The position numbers were made by a program, and so were the translations under genes. Under the pieces are notes generated by a model that was given only the letters and a program-made list of their open reading frames with translations, did not search any database and had not been told where the DNA came from. From NCBI RefSeq assembly GCF_900142195.1, contig NZ_FRAB01000043.1:1-55379 (forward strand): 55,379 nucleotides of DNA, written 5' to 3'. Positions 1 through 8,708 of the stretch are shown in pieces. How positions within the stretch are numbered: the first letter of the stretch is position 1; every line of letters begins with the position of its first letter. The DNA is from Paraburkholderia terricola. GTDB taxonomy: Bacteria; Pseudomonadota; Gammaproteobacteria; Burkholderiales; Burkholderiaceae.

Positions 1-23
1 GAGGGCGAGGGCGAGGGGCGGAG

Positions 24-93
24 AGCGAAGGGCGGAGGGCGGAGGGCGGAGGGCGGAGGGCGGAGGGCGGAGGGCGGAGGGCGGAGGGCGAAG
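24..93. repeat. 7-bp tandem repeat, unit GGCGGAG
   Basis: Eight perfect consecutive copies of GGCGGAG fill 31-86, flanked on each side by a one-step variant (AGCGAAG at 24-30, GGCGAAG at 87-93). Looser G-rich material of the same flavour runs from base 1 to about 140. The array lies beyond the 3' end of the AraC-type gene and no coding frame across it looks real. A 7-bp unit does not keep reading frame, which fits non-coding, slippage-prone sequence. Confidence 0.9.
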
Positions 94-211
94 AGGACGG
101 CAGAGCGCAACGGGCAACGGGCAGAAGGCGGGGGCAGCAAGCAGTGGGCGAAGAGCGGCTGCGTTGTTGCCCCGAAGGGGGTCAACGCCCACGCCGCTCG
201 CCCGCGCCGCT

Positions 212-1042
212 TCAGCGCCCTTGCCAGCGCCCAGGCGGCACCCCGAACATGCGCCGGAAATGCCGCGTGAAATGGCTTTGATCGGTGAAGCCGCTGACGG
301 CGGCGACCTCCGTCACCGAAACGCCGGCGCGCAGCGGCGCAAGCGCGCGTTGCAGACGCACCTGATTGCGCCACGCGTGGGGCGGCAGGCCGGTGGCCCG
401 CGTGAAAAGGCGCGCCGCGTGAAACGGCGAGAGGCCCGCCGCACGCGCGACATCCGTCAGCGTGACGGGCGCGACGAGGTCGCCCGCGAGACGCTCTTTC
501 ATGATCGCCACGCGGACGTCGTCGGTAGCGAGGCGCGCAGGCTCCGGCTGCGTTTGCGCGTAGCGGACCAATAGCGTGGACAACGCGTCGAACATGGCGG
601 CCTCGGCGGCGAGCGCGTCGTCGCCCGCCTCCAGCAGACGATGCGCTCGCGCCAACCGTCGTGCGAGATCGGCGTCGCGGATCACGCCGGGTGCGAACCA
701 CGGCAGCGCCTCTCGCTTGCCGGCGACTTCATCGGCGAGCGCGTGAATGAAATGCACCGGCGCATACATCACCCGATAGCGCCAGCCGGCCTCGACGGCT
801 CTCGAGCCCGTGTGCAATTCGCCCGGATTGATGATCGGGACGCTGCCGGCCTCGGCAACATAATCCGTTCCGCGATAGCGATAGCCCTCGGCGCCCGCCA
901 CGATCACGGGAATCGTGTATGCGTCGTGCCAATGCGGCGTGAACTCGTGGTCGTGGTATTCGGCCGTGAGCAGGTCCGCGCCGGGCAGAAGCGGCGTGCG
1001 CCAGTAACGGGCGGAGTCCTGAAAGCGATGGGCGGCGGTCAT
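212..1042 (-). CDS. AraC-family transcriptional regulator
   Basis: 276-aa protein with the two-part AraC layout. An N-terminal cupin-like ligand-binding half (about residues 25-110) holds the HWHDAY and GELHTG motifs typical of the AraC_binding fold. The C-terminal DNA-binding part (about 175-275) has two helix-turn-helix units, the first around LTDVARAAGLSPFHAARLF and the second around VAAVSGFTDQSHFTRHF, ending with the usual FGVPPGRW. The ligand and target genes cannot be read from the sequence. The start is the ATG at 1042; no strong Shine-Dalgarno is visible. It is transcribed toward the window edge, and the tandem repeat lies just past its stop. Confidence 0.9.
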   Translation of the reverse strand: MTAAHRFQDSARYWRTPLLPGADLLTAEYHDHEFTPHWHDAYTIPVIVAGAEGYRYRGTDYVAEAGSVPIINPGELHTGSRAVEAGWRYRVMYAPVHFIHALADEVAGKREALPWFAPGVIRDADLARRLARAHRLLEAGDDALAAEAAMFDALSTLLVRYAQTQPEPARLATDDVRVAIMKERLAGDLVAPVTLTDVARAAGLSPFHAARLFTRATGLPPHAWRNQVRLQRALAPLRAGVSVTEVAAVSGFTDQSHFTRHFRRMFGVPPGRWQGR

Positions 1043-1142
1043 GGTGAAGGTCCGGCAAGACTGCCCAGTGTAGCGCGCCGTGACCTGCCGGCGCGTGGGC
1101 CGATACGCGTATCTTGCGTGCGGTTTGCCGTAGGTGCGGCGC

Positions 1143-1622
1143 TTACCTGACCGGGATCGTCGTGCCGGCCGGCATCGGCACCGCGCTCACGCTGTTCTTC
1201 GCGCTGCCGCTGACGACCCGGTCGCTGTAGGTCAGATACACCAGCGCGTTGCGCTTCGCGTCGACCACCCGCACCACGTGCAGCGACTTGAAGATCAGCG
1301 ACATGCTCACGGAGAACACGTCGGCTTGCTGCTTGAGCGGGCCGGTGAAATGGATGGCGCCGACTTGCCGGCAGGCGATGGACGCCTCCGTCGGATCTTC
1401 CGCGATGCCGAGCGTGCCTTTGACGCCGCCGGTGCGCGCTCGCGACACGTAGCAGGTCACGCCTTGAACCGCGGGATCGTCGTAAGCCTCGACGACCACG
1501 CGGTCCGAACCGGTGATGCGGAAGTTGGTATTGACGCTGGCGACTTCCTCGCTGTGTGCCGTCGGTATGAGGACTAGTGCGGCGGCAACTGCGAGCGCGA
1601 GGAGCGACGAGATCGGTTTCAT
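1143..1622 (-). CDS. creA: CreA family periplasmic protein
   Basis: 159-aa protein starting MKPISSLLALAVAAA. A longer frame exists to 1763, but the inner ATG at 1622 places a clean signal peptide first (lysine, hydrophobic core of about 15 residues, probable cleavage near THSEE). The mature part carries CreA family features: NFRITGSDRVVVEAYDDP, a VTCYVSRA segment and a later IACRQVG segment whose two cysteines may pair. CreA proteins (COG3045) are widespread but have no established biochemical role. It stands alone between the AraC gene and the tRNA-Asn pair. Family assignment is good; function is unknown. Confidence 0.85.
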   Translation of the reverse strand: MKPISSLLALAVAAALVLIPTAHSEEVASVNTNFRITGSDRVVVEAYDDPAVQGVTCYVSRARTGGVKGTLGIAEDPTEASIACRQVGAIHFTGPLKQQADVFSVSMSLIFKSLHVVRVVDAKRNALVYLTYSDRVVSGSAKNSVSAVPMPAGTTIPVR

Positions 1623-1771
1623 GAGAGGGTCGTGAATGAGCGTCGGGATTGGACGCATGGACGGGATGCCGGGACCGAGCGTGACATGCACGCCGGGAAA
1701 CCGCCATCGTATAACGGCGTGCCGGTCACGGGGGCGAGTGCGATCGACGCAGGCGAGCGCCACGCCAAAAC

Positions 1772-1800
1772 AAAAAGGCCCGCACGGATGCGGGCCTTCC
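1772..1800 (-). terminator. Rho-independent terminator after tRNA-Asn (distal copy)
   Basis: Arms GGCCCGCA (1777-1784) and TGCGGGCC (1789-1796) with a 4-base loop. The A-tract at 1772-1776 becomes the U-tail on the minus strand. It lies immediately downstream of the tRNA-Asn gene at 1808-1883. Confidence 0.85.
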
Positions 1801-1807
1801 AGAATTT

Positions 1808-1883
1808 TGGCTCCTCGACCTGGGCTCGAACCAGGGACCTACGGATTAACAGTCCGGCGCTCTACCGACTGAGCTATCGAGGA
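1808..1883 (-). tRNA. tRNA-Asn (GTT)
   Basis: 76-nt cloverleaf on the minus strand. The acceptor pairs TCCTCGA with TCGAGGA, discriminator G, and CCA is encoded. The D-arm contains AGCTCAGTCGGTAGAGC, the anticodon loop reads CTGTTAATC with anticodon GTT, and the T-arm contains GGTTCGAGCCC. It is the second, promoter-distal gene of an identical tandem pair. Confidence 0.97.
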
Positions 1884-1907
1884 ACAGCAGTACAACCTGA
1901 TCTACAT

Positions 1908-1935
1908 AAAAAAGCCCGTCTTGGTTAACGGGCCT
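1908..1935 (-). terminator. Rho-independent terminator between the two tRNA-Asn genes
   Basis: Arms GCCCGT (1914-1919) and ACGGGC (1928-1933) with an 8-base loop; the A-run 1908-1913 gives the minus-strand U-tail. It follows the upstream tRNA-Asn copy. The stem is short, so some read-through to the second copy is plausible; no separate promoter is obvious between the two. Confidence 0.7.
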
Positions 1936-1945
1936 TTGCAATTCT

Positions 1946-2021
1946 TGGCTCCTCGACCTGGGCTCGAACCAGGGACCTACGGATTAACAGTCCGGCGCTC
2001 TACCGACTGAGCTATCGAGGA
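1946..2021 (-). tRNA. tRNA-Asn (GTT)
   Basis: Identical in its 76 nt to the copy at 1808-1883: same acceptor, GTT anticodon, T-arm and encoded CCA. It is the promoter-proximal gene. The pair is probably a local duplication, including a terminator-like spacer after each copy. Confidence 0.97.
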
Positions 2022-2048
2022 ACAGAACAACAACAGCAGAGAAACGAA

Positions 2049-2077
2049 ATTGTAGGAGCAGCTTACGCGCCTGTCAA
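2049..2077 (-). promoter_or_regulatory. Sigma-70 promoter for the tRNA-Asn pair
   Basis: On the minus strand TTGACA (2077-2072) is followed by exactly 17 bases and TACAAT (2054-2049), a near-perfect housekeeping promoter. It ends 27 bases before the first tRNA-Asn. It lies in the 3' flank of the ferredoxin gene. Confidence 0.85.
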
Positions 2078-2103
2078 TACCTTGTGCTTACGCGCCGCAA
2101 CGC

Positions 2104-2427
2104 TCAGCGGACGAGCAGCGCGAGCTTTTCCTTCACGTCCTTGAACTCGTCGGCTTCCGGCAGCGGCGCTTTTGTCTTGGTGATGCTCGGCCAGTTCTTC
2201 GCCAGATCGGCATTCAGTTCGATGAAGTTCTGCTGGTCGCCCGGCACGTCTTCTTCGGCGTAAATGGCGTTCACCGGGCATTCGGCCACGCACACGGCGC
2301 AGTCGATACATTCGTCGGGGTCGATCGCGAGGAAGTTGGGACCTTCGCGAAAGCAGTCCACCGGGCACACATCGACGCAGTCGGTATAGCGGCACTTGAT
2401 GCAGCTTTCGGTCACAACGTGAGTCAT
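2104..2427 (-). CDS. fdxA: 7Fe ferredoxin ([3Fe-4S][4Fe-4S]), FdxA type
   Basis: 107-aa protein with the FdxA cysteine pattern. CIKCRYTDCVDVCPVDC (residues 9-25) supplies the N-terminal cluster ligands and CIDCAVCVAECPVNA (about 40-54) the classic CxxCxxCxxxCP of the second cluster. The acidic tail ends KEKLALLV as in proteobacterial FdxA. It is a small cytoplasmic electron carrier; its partner enzyme cannot be told from context. An AGGAG sequence lies 8 bases before the ATG at 2427. It is divergent from pncB, the two being separated by about 280 bases that hold both promoter regions. Confidence 0.93.
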   Translation of the reverse strand: MTHVVTESCIKCRYTDCVDVCPVDCFREGPNFLAIDPDECIDCAVCVAECPVNAIYAEEDVPGDQQNFIELNADLAKNWPSITKTKAPLPEADEFKDVKEKLALLVR

Positions 2428-2708
2428 TCAGGCAGCTCCTGCATGCGGATCAGAGAACGGCGCCAAGCGCCAAAAGGGTTATTGTAACGTAACGTCAAGA
2501 GCCGCATGCAGCATCGGATAGCGCCTTTTATACGTTTTCGTGATTAGTTTATGGGCTCCGGCAAGAGCCGCCCGGCGGCGCGCTGAATGGGGGCGCATTC
2601 GGGTAACATGCATCAGTCGGCGCGCTCGGGGCGCGTCGCATGCGCATGGGCAAGTCGGGCCTTCCATGTCAGGCCTTCCGTTTCTATCGCGGTCCAGTTC
2701 GCACCATC

Positions 2709-3905
2709 ATGATTATTACTTCGCTGCTCGACACCGATCTGTACAAGTTCACGATGATGCAAGTGGTGTTGCATCACTTTCCCGCGGCGAACGTGGAGTA
2801 TCGCTTCCGCTGCCGTACGCCGAATGTCGATCTCGTGCCGTACATCGGCGAGATTCACGCCGAGATGCGCAAGCTGTGCCAACTGCGTTTCACCGACGAC
2901 GAACTCGACTACCTGCGGCGCATGCGCTTCATCAAGGGCGATTTCATCGAGTTTCTCGCGCTGTTCCATCTGAACGAGAAATACATATCGATTGAACCGT
3001 CGCCCAAGGGCAATGGCGAAATCGACATCGAGATCAAGGGGCCGTGGCTGCACACGATCCTGTTCGAGATCCCGATGCTGGCGATCGTCAATGAGGTGTA
3101 CTTCCGCAATACGCAGCAGGAGCCGGCTTACGGCGAAGGGCGCGGGCGTCTCGTCGACAAGATGAAACTGCTAGGCGCGCGCCCGGAATTCGCCGACTGC
3201 AAGATCGCCGACTACGGCACCCGCCGCCGTTTCTCGAAGCAGTGGCACGAAGAGGTGATCCTCACGCTGAAAGACGGTCTGGGCGAACAGTTCGCCGGCA
3301 CCAGCAACGTCTTCTACGCAATGAAACACGGCCTCACGCCGCTCGGCACGATGGCGCATGAGTATTTGCAGGCATGCCAGGCGCTCGGGCCGCGGCTGCG
3401 CGACTCGCAAACCTTCGGCTTTGAAATGTGGGCGAAGGAATATCGCGGCGACCTGGGTATCGCGCTGTCCGACGTGTACGGCATGCAGGCGTTTCTGCGC
3501 GACTTCGACATGTACTTCTGCAAGCTGTTCGACGGCGCGCGTCATGATTCCGGCGACCCGTTCGACTGGGGCGAGCGTCTGCTCAAGCACTACGAGGCAA
3601 ACCGCTGCGACCCGCGCACCAAGATCCTCGTGTTCTCCGACGCGCTCGACATTCCGAAGGTGCTGCAACTGTACGAGCGTTTCCGCGGGCGCTGCAAGCT
3701 GGCGTTCGGTGTAGGCACCAATCTGACCAACGACCTGGGTTATAACCCGCTGCAGATCGTCATCAAGATGGTTCGCTGCAACGGTCAGCCGGTGGCGAAG
3801 CTGTCCGATTCGCCGGGCAAGAACATGTGCGACGACAAAGCCTATCTCGCCTATCTGCGGCAGGTGTTCGGCATCGCGCAGCCGGTGGAAGAAGACGTGA
3901 ATTAA
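2709..3905 (+). CDS. pncB: Nicotinate phosphoribosyltransferase
   Basis: 398-aa enzyme of the NAD salvage (Preiss-Handler) pathway. It joins nicotinate to PRPP, giving nicotinate mononucleotide, with ATP hydrolysis. Recognised by the N-terminal SLLDTDLYKFTMMQ, by YGTRRRFSKQWHEE (about residues 182-195, region of the phosphorylated histidine), and by the phosphate-binding DSGDPFDWGE and FGVGTNLTNDLG segments. The ATG at 2709 was preferred to the longer frame from 2640 because MIITSLLDTDLYKFT is the usual family N-terminus. Length matches the family. It stands first in a run of plus-strand genes, with a 117-base gap to the LutC gene. Confidence 0.95.
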   Translation: MIITSLLDTDLYKFTMMQVVLHHFPAANVEYRFRCRTPNVDLVPYIGEIHAEMRKLCQLRFTDDELDYLRRMRFIKGDFIEFLALFHLNEKYISIEPSPKGNGEIDIEIKGPWLHTILFEIPMLAIVNEVYFRNTQQEPAYGEGRGRLVDKMKLLGARPEFADCKIADYGTRRRFSKQWHEEVILTLKDGLGEQFAGTSNVFYAMKHGLTPLGTMAHEYLQACQALGPRLRDSQTFGFEMWAKEYRGDLGIALSDVYGMQAFLRDFDMYFCKLFDGARHDSGDPFDWGERLLKHYEANRCDPRTKILVFSDALDIPKVLQLYERFRGRCKLAFGVGTNLTNDLGYNPLQIVIKMVRCNGQPVAKLSDSPGKNMCDDKAYLAYLRQVFGIAQPVEEDVN

Positions 3906-4022
3906 CGCGGTTCATACGCGGCTCCCACGCGCAGCCTGGCCGTTCGGCCAAGGTGTTCGCGCGCGGGGTGGCCGGTATAATTCTCGTCACATCGCACGGC
4001 TGTCGACACGAGGATCTCGCAT

Positions 4023-4685
4023 ATGGACACATCGATTGCCCGCCGCAACATCCTGGCGCGCATCCGCGCGGCGCAAGGGCGCGAGCCCGAGCCGTCCGCT
4101 TCCGAGCGCGAGGCAGCGGCGGACTATCTCGCGCGTCATCCGTCAGGCCCGCGCCCGGAGATGCCGGCCGATCTGAGCGCGCGCTTCATCGAGGAAGCGC
4201 AGAAAATGGCGACCACGGTCGACACGGTTCAGGCATTGAGCGAAGCGCCGGCCGCGGCGCATCGCTACCTCACGCAACATGCGTTGCCGCTGCAGGCGAT
4301 CGCATGGCAAACGCTGCAAGACCTGCCGTGGGACGAAGCCGGTCTTGCCGTCGAGTTCCGCAAGCCGCGAGACGGCGACGTGGTCGGTCTCACCGGCTGC
4401 TTCTGCGCGACCGCCGAGACCGGCACGCTGGTCTTGCTGTCTGGGCCGCAGACCTATGCATCGGCGGGCCTGCTGCCGGAAACGCACATTGCGATCGTGC
4501 CGGCTTCGCGCATCGTCGCGGGACACGAAGAGGCATTCGCCTTGATCCGCAGCGAGCGCGGCGAACTTCCGCGCGCCGTCAATTTCATCTCCGGGCCTTC
4601 GCGCACCGGCGATATCGAACAGACCATCGTGCTGGGCGCGCATGGACCTTACCGGGTTCATGTGATCGTCGTGCAGGGCGCCTGA
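4023..4685 (+). CDS. lutC: LutC/YkgG family protein
   Basis: 220-aa member of the LutC (COG1556) family. It begins with a helical N-terminus (IARRNILARIRAAQG) and has the family core DVVGLTGCFCATAETGTLVL followed by LLPETHIAIV and the C-terminal ISGPSRTGDIEQTIVLGAHGP. In other bacteria LutC acts with the iron-sulfur proteins LutA and LutB in L-lactate oxidation. Neither partner is adjacent here, so the role is uncertain. AGGAT lies about 8 bases before the ATG. It is followed by the antiporter gene with 63 bases between. Confidence 0.85.
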   Translation: MDTSIARRNILARIRAAQGREPEPSASEREAAADYLARHPSGPRPEMPADLSARFIEEAQKMATTVDTVQALSEAPAAAHRYLTQHALPLQAIAWQTLQDLPWDEAGLAVEFRKPRDGDVVGLTGCFCATAETGTLVLLSGPQTYASAGLLPETHIAIVPASRIVAGHEEAFALIRSERGELPRAVNFISGPSRTGDIEQTIVLGAHGPYRVHVIVVQGA

Positions 4686-4748
4686 GTGGGCGAGCGGCTG
4701 GCTTTCACGGCACCAGTCGCCGTCGGTCATGACAAGGACTTCAAGAAT

Positions 4749-6179
4749 ATGAAACGGCATGCCGTGTCGGCGAGCATGATGTTCGCCGCCGTACTGACGC
4801 TCGCGGGTTGGCCTCGACTCGCCAGCGCCGCGACGCTCGAGGGCGCGACCTTGTCGGCGCTATGGGGTCTGCCGTTCGCCGGCGTGTTGCTGTCGATCGC
4901 GGCGTTTCCACTGCTCGCCCCAAGGTTCTGGCATCACCATTTCGGCAAGATCACGGCAGCGTGGGCGCTTGTGTTTCTCGTGCCGTTCGCGCTCACGTTC
5001 GGCGCGGGCGTCGCGCTCGGCACGCTGGTGCATCAGTTGCTCGAGGAATACATTCCGTTCATCGTGTTGCTGAGCGCGCTCTACACGGTGGCGGGCGGCA
5101 TCTGCGTGCGCGGCAATCTGCATGGCACGCCGCGCCTGAACACGGCGATTCTTGCGCTCGGCACCGTCCTCGCCAGCATCATGGGCACCACCGGCGCCGC
5201 GATGCTGCTGATCCGTCCATTGCTGCGCGCCAACGACAACCGCAAGCACGTCGTTCACGTGGTGGTGTTCTTCATCTTCCTGGTGGCGAACGCGGGCGGT
5301 TCGCTCTCGCCGTTGGGCGACCCGCCGCTCTTTCTCGGTTTCCTGCAAGGCGTGAGTTTCTTCTGGACCACCACGCATCTCGCGCTGCCCATGCTGTTCG
5401 TTTGCAGCGTGTTGCTCGCCGGATTTTATGCACTGGACTCGTACTATTTTCATCGGCGCGAGGAAGAGCGTTCGCGCTTTCTCGATCCCACACCGGACTC
5501 GCCGTCGCTCGGCATGGACGGCAAGATCAACTTTCTGTTTCTGGCCGCGGTGATCGCGCTGGTGCTGATGAGCGGGCTGTGGAAACCGGGCGTGACGTTC
5601 GACGTGTTCGGCACGCACGTCGCCTTGCAAAATGCGGTGCGCGACATCGCGCTAATCGGCGTCACGCTGCTCTCGCTGGCATTCACGCCGCGTGCGGCTC
5701 GCGCGGGCAATGATTTCAACTGGGCGCCGATCGAAGAGGTCGCCAAGCTGTTCGCCGGTATCTTCCTGACCATCGCGCCGGTCATCACGATCCTGCGCGC
5801 GGGTGAGGCGGGCGCCTTCGCGGGCATCGTCCATCTGGTCAACGACTCGAGCGGTCAGCCGCACGACGCGATGTATTTCTGGGCGACGGGTCTGTTGTCT
5901 TCGTTTCTCGACAATGCGCCGACCTACCTGGTGTTCTTCAACCTGGCCGGCGGCGATGCGCAAACGCTCATGACCACCGGCGCCACCACGCTCGCCGCGA
6001 TTTCGGCCGGCGCGGTGTTCATGGGTGCGAACACGTATATCGGCAATGCGCCGAACTTCATGGTGAAAGCGATCGCGGAGTCGCGCGGCGTTCGCATGCC
6101 GGGTTTCTTTGCGTATCTGGGCTGGTCCGGCGCGGTGTTGTTGCCGCTCTTCGTCGTGACCGGATGGCTCTTTTTTTGA
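4749..6179 (+). CDS. Sodium:proton antiporter (ion transporter superfamily)
   Basis: 476-aa polytopic membrane protein. Residues 1-28 form a signal-like hydrophobic start (ending PRLASAA), followed by roughly ten or more hydrophobic spans. Family-like motifs are GTTGAAMLLIRPLL, NAGGSLSPLGDPPLFLGF and the late SFLDNAPTYLVFFNLAGG plus GANTYIGNAPNFMVK; this repeated polar, N-, P- and D-rich pattern marks the NhaD/ArsB/CitM-like superfamily. The transported ion cannot be proved from sequence. The ATG at 4749 has AAGGA upstream; a GTG at 4686 would add 21 polar residues and is less likely. It overlaps no neighbour. Confidence 0.85.
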   Translation: MKRHAVSASMMFAAVLTLAGWPRLASAATLEGATLSALWGLPFAGVLLSIAAFPLLAPRFWHHHFGKITAAWALVFLVPFALTFGAGVALGTLVHQLLEEYIPFIVLLSALYTVAGGICVRGNLHGTPRLNTAILALGTVLASIMGTTGAAMLLIRPLLRANDNRKHVVHVVVFFIFLVANAGGSLSPLGDPPLFLGFLQGVSFFWTTTHLALPMLFVCSVLLAGFYALDSYYFHRREEERSRFLDPTPDSPSLGMDGKINFLFLAAVIALVLMSGLWKPGVTFDVFGTHVALQNAVRDIALIGVTLLSLAFTPRAARAGNDFNWAPIEEVAKLFAGIFLTIAPVITILRAGEAGAFAGIVHLVNDSSGQPHDAMYFWATGLLSSFLDNAPTYLVFFNLAGGDAQTLMTTGATTLAAISAGAVFMGANTYIGNAPNFMVKAIAESRGVRMPGFFAYLGWSGAVLLPLFVVTGWLFF

Positions 6180-6232
6180 CGCAGGCTTTGACGCCGAGAC
6201 AGTGGACTCGACGCGCTATTCGGAGAATTGCA

Positions 6233-7222
6233 ATGCAGAAGATCCTCGTCGCCCGTCCGATCTTTCCCGATGTGATCGAACGGCTCAAGCAGTATTTCGA
6301 CGTCGACTGGAATCAGGGCGACGTATTGCCCGCCGATGAATTCACGCGCCGTCTCGCTGATAGGGACGGCGCGCTGACCGCGGGCGATCCGGTCGGCGCG
6401 GCCGTGCTCGCGGCGGCGCCGCGTTTGCGCGTGGTGTCGAACATGGCGGTGGGCTACAACAACTTCGATATGGCGGCGTTCAACGCGGCGAACGTGCTCG
6501 GCACCAATACGCCGGACGTGCTGAACGAATCCACCGCCGATTTCGGCTGGGCGCTGATGATGGCGGCGGCACGCCGCATCGCCGAATCGGAGCATTGGCT
6601 GCGCGCGGGCAAATGGGAGAAGTGGGCGTATGACGCGTTTCTCGGCGGCGATCTGTACGGTTCCACGCTCGGCGTGATCGGCATGGGCCGGATCGGCCAG
6701 GCGCTGGCGCGGCGCGCGAAAGGCTTCAACATGCAGGTGATCTATCACAACCGTTCGCGCGTCGCGCCGGAGATCGAAGCCGAGTTGAATGCCGAATACG
6801 TGTCGAAGCAGGACTTGCTGCGGCGTGCCGATCACGTCGTACTCGTGTTGCCGTACACGCAGGAAAATCATCACACGATCGGCGCGGCCGAACTCGCGCT
6901 CATGAAGCCGAGCGCGACGCTCACCAACATCGCGCGCGGCGGGATCGTCGACGACGCGGCGCTGGTCGAGGCGCTGCGCTCGAAACAGATCGCGGCGGCC
7001 GGTCTCGATGTATTCGAAGGCGAGCCGAAGCTGAATCCCGACCTGCTGACGGTGCCGAATGTCGTGCTGACGCCGCACATCGCCAGCGCGACAGAAGCCA
7101 CGCGCCGCGCGATGGCGAATCTCGCCGCGGACAATTTGATCGCGGCGCTGGGCGAAGGCCCGCGCGCCGGCCGGCCGCCGAACCCGATCAATCCCGAGGT
7201 CATCGGCCGGGCGCGCTCATGA
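6233..7222 (+). CDS. ghrB: 2-hydroxyacid dehydrogenase (glyoxylate/hydroxypyruvate reductase B type)
   Basis: 329-aa D-isomer-specific 2-hydroxyacid dehydrogenase. The Rossmann glycine motif GVIGMGRIGQ lies near 147-156. The catalytic triad is readable as Arg235 (NIARGGIVD), Glu264 (FEGEP) and His282 (LTPHIASAT). Similarity in layout to GhrB (2-ketogluconate, hydroxypyruvate and glyoxylate reductase, NADPH-dependent) supports the name, but substrate preference is inferred. CGGAGAA lies upstream of the ATG at 6233. Its TGA overlaps the ATG of rmuC (ATGA), so the two are probably translationally coupled. Confidence 0.9.
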   Translation: MQKILVARPIFPDVIERLKQYFDVDWNQGDVLPADEFTRRLADRDGALTAGDPVGAAVLAAAPRLRVVSNMAVGYNNFDMAAFNAANVLGTNTPDVLNESTADFGWALMMAAARRIAESEHWLRAGKWEKWAYDAFLGGDLYGSTLGVIGMGRIGQALARRAKGFNMQVIYHNRSRVAPEIEAELNAEYVSKQDLLRRADHVVLVLPYTQENHHTIGAAELALMKPSATLTNIARGGIVDDAALVEALRSKQIAAAGLDVFEGEPKLNPDLLTVPNVVLTPHIASATEATRRAMANLAADNLIAALGEGPRAGRPPNPINPEVIGRARS

Positions 7223-8667
7223 CAATGCTTCTGGTGGCGGCCGTCGCGGTGCTGGCGATCGCCTTGGTGATCGCATTGGCGTTGTTGATGCGCGGGCAAG
7301 GCCGCGTCGACGAGCGCGAGCAATTCGAGTTGCTTGGCGAACGTATCGACGCCGCCGCCGATGCGCAGGCGCACGCTTACGAGCGGCTCGAACGGCAACT
7401 GCGCAACGACATCACCGAGACGGCGCGCGTGTCGCGTGCCGAGCAGAGCGGCGGCTTCGCGCACTTTCAACAAACGCTGGCCTCGCAGTTCAGCAGTATG
7501 ACGACGGTGCAGGGCGGCAAGATCGACGGTTTCGCGCAGCAACTCGACGCGGTGCGTCACAGCCTGCAGCAGCAGGCGCAACAGGCGCGCGACGAACAGG
7601 CTCGAACGCTCAGGCAGTTCGGCGAGACGCTGAGCTTGCAACTCGGGCAAGTCACCGAGGCGAACGATCGCCGCTTCGCCGAGGTGCGCGCGACCATCGA
7701 ACAGCGGCTGAAGGATATCGAAGCGAACAACTCGACCAAGCTCGAGGAAATGCGCCGCACCGTCGACGAAAAATTGCACGCCACGCTGGAACAGCGCCTC
7801 GGGGAGTCGTTCAAGCTGGTGTCCGACCGGCTCGAACAGGTGCATCGCGGGCTGGGTGAAATGCAAACGCTGGCTGCCGGCGTCGGCGATCTGAAGAAGG
7901 TGCTCACCAACGTCAAGACGCGCGGCACATGGGGCGAGGTGCAGCTCGAGGCCCTGCTCGAACAGATGCTCACCGTGGACCAGTACGCGAAAAATGTCGC
8001 GACCGTGCCGAAGAGCGCCGAGCGCGTCGAATTTGCGATCAAGCTGCCGGGGCGGGCCGAGCAGGGGGATTCGGCTACGCCGGTCTGGTTGCCGGTCGAC
8101 GCCAAGTTTCCGCGCGAAGACTACGAGCGCCTGATCGAAGCGCAGGAGCGCGCCGATCCGATCGCGGTGGAAGAGGCGTCGCGCGCGCTCGAAGCGCGCA
8201 TTCGCGCCGAGGCGCGCAGCATCGCGGAGAAATACGTGTCGCCGCCGTACACCACCGATTTCGCGCTGCTGTTCCTGCCGACCGAAGGCCTGTACGCGGA
8301 GGTGTTGCGTCGGCCGGGTCTCACCGATCTGCTGCAGCGCGACTATCGCGTGACGATCGCCGGTCCGACCACGCTCACCGCATTGCTCAATAGTTTACAG
8401 ATGGGTTTTCGCACGCTCGCAATCGAGCGGCGTTCGAGCGAGGTGTGGCAGGTGCTCGGCGCGGTAAAAACGGAGTTCGGCAAATTCGGCGACGTGCTGG
8501 CGAGGACCAAGGCGCAGTTGGAAACCGTCACGCGTTCGATCGAAGCCGCGGAAACGCGCACTCGCGTCATGACCCGCAAGCTGCGCGATGTCGAGGCGCT
8601 GCCGGGCGAAGAGGCGAGCGGTTTGCTCGGTGATGCGTTATCGGGCGTGGAGTCCGAGGAGCACTGA
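7219..8667 (+). CDS. rmuC: DNA recombination protein RmuC
   Basis: 482-aa protein: one N-terminal membrane span (about residues 3-24, MLLVAAVAVLAIALVIALALL), a long charged coiled coil (about 30-225, rich in Q, E, R and A) and the conserved RmuC domain (about 230-430) with GTWGEVQLEALLEQML and the DAKFPREDYERL segment. RmuC limits inversion at short inverted repeats in E. coli and has a PD-(D/E)XK-like fold. The start overlaps the ghrB stop by four bases. Length and architecture are normal for the family. Confidence 0.95.
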   Translation: MTMLLVAAVAVLAIALVIALALLMRGQGRVDEREQFELLGERIDAAADAQAHAYERLERQLRNDITETARVSRAEQSGGFAHFQQTLASQFSSMTTVQGGKIDGFAQQLDAVRHSLQQQAQQARDEQARTLRQFGETLSLQLGQVTEANDRRFAEVRATIEQRLKDIEANNSTKLEEMRRTVDEKLHATLEQRLGESFKLVSDRLEQVHRGLGEMQTLAAGVGDLKKVLTNVKTRGTWGEVQLEALLEQMLTVDQYAKNVATVPKSAERVEFAIKLPGRAEQGDSATPVWLPVDAKFPREDYERLIEAQERADPIAVEEASRALEARIRAEARSIAEKYVSPPYTTDFALLFLPTEGLYAEVLRRPGLTDLLQRDYRVTIAGPTTLTALLNSLQMGFRTLAIERRSSEVWQVLGAVKTEFGKFGDVLARTKAQLETVTRSIEAAETRTRVMTRKLRDVEALPGEEASGLLGDALSGVESEEH

Positions 8668-8708
8668 GGTGGTTGGGGTGCTCCTTCGGCTTGGGACGTG
8701 GCGCTGAG

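Noticed and set aside
24..93. CRISPR array
   Set aside because: The repeat unit is 7 bp with no spacers and no cas genes are near.
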